The notes below the pieces were generated by a model. It was not told where the DNA came from and ran no database searches. It worked only from the letters and a program-made list of their open reading frames with translations. A stretch of 16,780 nt of DNA from an uncultured Novosphingobium sp. (lineage in GTDB: Bacteria; Pseudomonadota; Alphaproteobacteria; Sphingomonadales; Sphingomonadaceae). The position numbers and the translations under genes were made by a program. The DNA is taken from contig CALKVF010000024.1 in NCBI GenBank assembly GCA_937996535.1, positions 1-16,780 on the forward strand. Reading direction: 5' to 3'. This document shows positions 15,042 through 16,780 of this stretch, piece after piece; the stretch's first letter is position 1; each line of letters opens with the position of its first letter.

Positions 15042-15670
15042 AGCTGAACCCCCTTGCCCACTTCGGGCTGCATATTGACGGTCGCGTCCTCGGGACGGCG
15101 CGCAACCTGCTTGGCGATGTTCTGTCCGCGCACGCCGCCGCGTTCGCGGTGGGTCAGCACGATCGCGCCGATCATGGCGACCAGCAGGATGATGCCGGCG
15201 GCTTCGAACAGGAACAGGTACTTGCTGTAAAGCAGCATGCCGATCGCCTCGATGTTGCTGGCACCGGCAGCGGCCACGGCCGTGCCATCAGCCGTGCCGA
15301 GCTTGAGCCCGCCGGTCTGGTAAGCGCCGACGCCCATCAGCAGTTCGGCAAGCAGCACTACCGCGAGGACCATGCCCAGCGGGAAGTTTTTGATGAAGCC
15401 AGCGCGCAGTTCGGCGAAGTCGATGTCGAGCATCATCACGACGAACAGGAACAGCACCGCAACCGCGCCGACGTAGACGATCACCAGCAGCATGGCGATG
15501 AATTCGGCGCCGGCGAGGACCATCAGGCCCGCGGCATTGAAGAACGCAACGATCAGCCACAGCACCGAATGAACCGGATTGCGGGCCAGGATCGTGATCG
15601 CGCCAGCGGCGACGGTCAGCGTAGCGAAAAGATAGAAGGCGATAACCGGGATCAAGCCAACGTGTTCCAT
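15038..15670 (-). CDS. nuoJ: NADH-quinone oxidoreductase subunit J
   Basis: This is a complex I membrane subunit of 210 residues with five membrane helices. The third helix region AEFIAMLLVIVYVGAVAVLF (55-74) is the conserved segment that carries the pi-bulge and Tyr/Val-Gly motif in this subunit. A hydrophilic tail of about 35 residues follows the last helix. ATG 15670 is chosen because it gives the normal N-terminus MEHVGLIPVIAFYLF and has a run of G about eight bases upstream. The open frame extending to 15829 is an Arg-rich shadow of nuoI. The gap to nuoI is 13 bases. Confidence 0.97.
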   Translation of the reverse strand: MEHVGLIPVIAFYLFATLTVAAGAITILARNPVHSVLWLIVAFFNAAGLMVLAGAEFIAMLLVIVYVGAVAVLFLFVVMMLDIDFAELRAGFIKNFPLGMVLAVVLLAELLMGVGAYQTGGLKLGTADGTAVAAAGASNIEAIGMLLYSKYLFLFEAAGIILLVAMIGAIVLTHRERGGVRGQNIAKQVARRPEDATVNMQPEVGKGVQL

Positions 15671-15683
15671 GGTGCGCGCCCCC

Positions 15684-16169
15684 CTAGCGATACGGCGCAT
15701 CGGCTTCAAGGTTCGCGGCAATCGCACGCTCCCACTTGTCCCCGTTCGCCAGCAGCTTGGCCTTGTCGTAAAGCAGTTCTTCGCGCGTTTCGGTCGCGTA
15801 TTCGAAGTTCGGCCCTTCGACGATGGCATCGACCGGGCAGGCTTCCTGGCAGAAGCCGCAGAAGATGCACTTGGTCATGTCGATATCGTAGCGCGTTGTG
15901 CGGCGGCTGCCGTCGTCACGCGGTTCGGCTTCGATGGTGATCGCCTGCGCCGGGCAGGTCGCTTCGCACAGCTTGCAGGCGATGCAGCGTTCTTCGCCGT
16001 TGGGATACCGGCGCAGCGCATGCTCACCGCGGAAGCGGGGCGAAAGCGGGTTCTTCTCGAAGGGGTAGTTGATCGTCGCCTTGGGCTTGAAGAAGTACTT
16101 CAAGGTCAGCCAATGCGCCTTCACGAACTCCCACAGGGTGAAGCTCTTGATGAGTTGGGCGACACTCAT
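15684..16169 (-). CDS. nuoI: NADH-quinone oxidoreductase subunit I (two [4Fe-4S] clusters)
   Basis: This is a peripheral-arm ferredoxin-like subunit of 161 residues, which passes electrons towards the terminal cluster and quinone. Two complete cluster motifs are present: CIACKLCEATCP (Cys 62, 65, 68, 72) and CIFCGFCQEACP (Cys 101, 104, 107, 111). The N-terminal helix TLWEFVKAHWLTLKYFF lies on the membrane surface. Its ATG overlaps the nuoH stop (ATGA) with AGGA eight bases upstream. The order H-I-J-K-L-M-N is canonical. Confidence 0.98.
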   Translation of the reverse strand: MSVAQLIKSFTLWEFVKAHWLTLKYFFKPKATINYPFEKNPLSPRFRGEHALRRYPNGEERCIACKLCEATCPAQAITIEAEPRDDGSRRTTRYDIDMTKCIFCGFCQEACPVDAIVEGPNFEYATETREELLYDKAKLLANGDKWERAIAANLEADAPYR

Positions 16170-16780
16170 GAGAAATGTCCTGTAAGCATCAGATAGCCGC
16201 TGACCAGGAAGACCCAGAACAGCGAGACAGGCAGGAAGACCTTCCAGCCAAGGCGCATCAGCTGGTCATAGCGATAGCGCGGGACCGTCGCCTTCACCCA
16301 GCTGAACACGAAGAAGAAGAAGAAGATCTTGGCGAACAGCCAGATCCACCCCGGAACCAGATACAGCACGGGCAGGTCGAGCGGCGGCAGGTAGCCACCC
16401 CAGAACAGCACGGCGTTGAGCGCGCACATCAGCAGCACGTTGGCATATTCGCCCAGCCAGTAGAGCGCGAAGGCCATCGAGGAATATTCGGTCTGGTAAC
16501 CGGCCACCAGTTCGGATTCCGCTTCGGTGAGGTCGAACGGAGCACGCTGGGTTTCGGCCATGCCCGAGATCAGGAACATCACCCACATCGGGAACAGCAG
16601 CGGGTTGAACACGAAGCCGTTGAGCAGGCCCAGCACATGGCCCTTCTGTGCCATGACAATGCCGTTCATATTGAACGTGCCCGCCCACAGCACCACGCAG
16701 ATCAGGATGAAGCCGATCGAGACTTCATAGGAGATCATCTGCGCCGAGGCGCGCATGGCCGAGAAGAACGGATACTTCGA
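16166..16780 (-). CDS. nuoH: NADH-quinone oxidoreductase subunit H (5' end beyond window)
   Basis: These are the C-terminal 204 residues of the membrane subunit that, with the peripheral arm, forms the quinone-binding cavity. The frame is open to the right edge, so the internal Met at 16756 is not the start. The visible part begins SKYPFFSAMRASAQMISYEV, a conserved loop next to the quinone site, followed by APFDLTEAESELVAGYQTEY with the conserved acidic residues, then SSMAFALYWLGEYANV. The last helices end in LTGHFS. The protein is typically about 345 residues, so roughly 140 are missing outside the window. Confidence 0.97.
   Translation of the reverse strand, partial: SKYPFFSAMRASAQMISYEVSIGFILICVVLWAGTFNMNGIVMAQKGHVLGLLNGFVFNPLLFPMWVMFLISGMAETQRAPFDLTEAESELVAGYQTEYSSMAFALYWLGEYANVLLMCALNAVLFWGGYLPPLDLPVLYLVPGWIWLFAKIFFFFFVFSWVKATVPRYRYDQLMRLGWKVFLPVSLFWVFLVSGYLMLTGHFS

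Noticed and set aside
15671..15829. Upstream extension of nuoJ by 53 codons
   Set aside because: It overlaps nuoI, is Arg/Thr-rich and unlike any NuoJ N-terminus. ATG 15670 has a good ribosome binding site and gives the normal start.

Overview
The window looks like a chromosomal segment of a GC-rich alphaproteobacterium, most likely of the order Sphingomonadales. This rests on the gene order nuoN, bpl/birA, coaX, rnj, DUF1467 gene, the high GC content, and the style of the flanking uncharacterised proteins. No search was run, so the taxon is inferred. I see no tRNA, rRNA, CRISPR array, insertion sequence or phage gene. The window is almost fully coding.

Right-hand two thirds (6221-16780, all minus strand, read from high to low coordinates): the distal half of the complex I operon, nuoH (its 5' end lies beyond the window), nuoI, nuoJ, nuoK, nuoL, nuoM and nuoN. 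It runs directly into a biotin-protein ligase gene, coaX (type III pantothenate kinase), rnj (ribonuclease J) and a small DUF1467 membrane protein gene. Junctions are very tight: ATGA/GTGA overlaps, one TAATG overlap, two TGATATG junctions, and gaps of no more than 16 bases. This suggests one long transcript with translational coupling. NuoHJKLMN form the proton-pumping membrane arm, and NuoI carries two [4Fe-4S] clusters of the peripheral arm. The following genes supply biotinylated carboxylases, CoA precursor and RNA turnover.

Left third (1-6215): a divergent locus of poorly characterised genes. On the plus strand (3603-6215) lies an 870-residue protein with two membrane segments and a very long helical/coiled-coil region. 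It converges on the DUF1467 gene with 5 bases between the stop codons. Diverging from it on the minus strand are three closely spaced genes: (i) a membrane protein whose N-terminal half resembles a nucleotidyltransferase and whose C-terminal half aligns with the CDP-alcohol phosphatidyltransferase signature, with most catalytic acidic residues replaced; (ii) a helical protein I do not recognise; (iii) a soluble histidine-kinase-like protein, cut by the window edge, in which proline stands where the phosphoacceptor histidine should be. Two proteins with apparently degraded catalytic motifs next to a membrane-anchored coiled-coil protein is the most unusual aspect of the window and the best candidate for an undescribed system. 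A joint function is inference from position only.
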